From positions 6,503,501-6,567,500 of the forward strand of contig NC_135003.1 of assembly GCF_051020985.1 (NCBI RefSeq): DNA of 64,000 nucleotides. The letters are read 5' to 3'. The position numbers were made by a program, and so were the translations under genes. Each line of letters opens with the position of its first letter. Position 1 is the first letter of the stretch. The DNA comes from Nomia melanderi (Eukaryota; Arthropoda; Insecta; Hymenoptera; Halictidae). A model generated the notes under the pieces. It was not told the DNA's origin. It searched no databases and worked only from the letters and a program-made list of their open reading frames with translations. Positions 63,105 to 64,000 of the stretch are shown here, piece by piece.

Positions 63105-64000
63105 TCAAAAACTATTGTAATTATTCCCTCCTAGCTGAGAGCTGAAACCTCTGTTCGGGGAGTAACCGGGCCTAAAGTTGTTACCTAAACCTAATAAATT
63201 AGAAAATATACGTTACACAACTTATCTTTAAAGCTCGCTATAGTCTAAATTCAACTTCAAAAAATTTTCAAATATACCTCCGCAAAAATTTCCGATGCCA
63301 CCCAACGACATTCCGCTTGAACCACCAGTAGAATTTAGGAATAATTCAATGTACCTATGGGACATGTGACTTTTGTCCTGTAACATAAGATCACAATAGT
63401 AAATGTAGTTTCACGTTTAACTAATTATTAAACTGATGCCTGAAATTCGAATGTAATAGTTTTTAATAGAATTTTAAATTATATTGGAATTTTTATTGAT
63501 TCTATACAAAACAATGATTGTTTCGTATTAATAATTAAAGGATATAAACCTTAGACATTGCTTTAACAGCTTCTTCGTGAGTTGCGAATTCTACATCAGC
63601 TTCTCCGGATGGTCGTCCACCATTTTCAAGAATAATCCGTACATTCACTGGTTCAATAGGTCTGAAGAACTGCAATTAAAGTGTTCAATTGTGATACTGA
63701 TAAGCTACGTAATCGAATTTTACTATAACATTTTTAAATTACTAATAAATTTGTTTTAAACAAACTTACGTCAGCTATATCTTGTTCTGTAGCTTTGAAT
63801 GGCAATCCACGCATGTGTATACTGTGAATACCAGAATTACCACCCCATGTATCACCACTGCCTCTGAAGTTTCCACCCTTCATATCTAGACCACCGCGCA
63901 TACCCATGCTCCCTCCACGGGAATCAAAATTGTTTCCACTTCCCCAAGGGCCACCATCAAAGTCTGTAACGTATTAAATAACAATAAAAAAAGATCAATA
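63105..64000 (-). CDS. glo: hnRNP F/H homologue glorund, 3' part (partial)
   Basis: RNA-binding protein of the hnRNP F/H family; in Drosophila, glorund represses nanos translation and affects splicing. The window holds four last exons: 63770-63964, 63550-63669, 63278-63377 and 63105-63190, 166 codons in one frame, ending at the TGA at 63105. A glycine-rich stretch (RGGSMGMRGGLDMKGG) leads into the third quasi-RRM, with IHMRGLPFKATEQDIADFF, then GEADVEFATHEEAVKAM and HMSHRYIELFLNS, which are near-diagnostic of hnRNP F/H. A Gly/Asn-rich tail follows and ends NNYNSF. The first two qRRMs and the start lie beyond the right edge. The family is certain; the fly symbol is applied by orthology inference. 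Confidence 0.93.

Noticed and set aside
1..64000. CRISPR arrays, operons, plasmid or viral genes
   Set aside because: None seen. The coding content is entirely intron-containing animal genes, and the repeats are microsatellites and miniature elements.

Overview
This window is nuclear DNA from an insect, probably a hymenopteran and perhaps a bee. The evidence is AT-rich introns with GT-AG splice sites, proteins of arthropod type, CpG-rich patches in the intergenic DNA, and short elements with piggyBac-like TTAA ends. The order assignment is an inference from protein flavour and base composition; no search was run. There is no prokaryotic, CRISPR or viral content.

Layout. (1) 1-5880, minus: the 5' two thirds of Dap160/intersectin (two EH domains, coiled coil, start of the first SH3), running off the left edge. 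(2) 5915-32082: about 26 kb with no gene I can support. It holds GC-rich islands, two TATA-type core promoter candidates, simple repeats, inverted repeats and several miniature TTAA/CCCTTTG elements. (3) 32083-35800, plus: Orct, an SLC22 organic cation transporter, 9 coding exons, 580 aa. (4) 36876-40563, plus: Mcm3, 11 exons, 824 aa, with an E2F-type site upstream and a miniature transposon in intron 4. (5) 42604-50970, minus: narrow abdomen (na), the NALCN sodium leak channel, 28 coding exons, 1743 aa, with an intact E/E/K/E selectivity filter. (6) 51920-60101, minus: an ABCC5-type ABC transporter, 23 coding exons, 1401 aa, with two tandem homologous 111-nt versions of exon 9. (7) 63105-64000, minus: the C-terminal part of glorund, the hnRNP F/H homologue, running off the right edge.

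Exon joins were worked out by hand. All complete genes give uninterrupted frames with consistent intron phases, which is the main support for the boundaries. The genes are not a functional cluster. Dap160 (synaptic endocytosis) and na (resting membrane potential) act mainly in neurons, Mcm3 is replication machinery, Orct and the ABCC protein move small molecules across membranes, and glorund regulates RNA.

The most interesting observations are the mutually exclusive exon pair in the ABCC transporter, a 24-nt Dap160 microexon that encodes a clathrin-box-like motif within a run of phase-1 cassette exons, and a dispersed family of piggyBac-like miniature elements.
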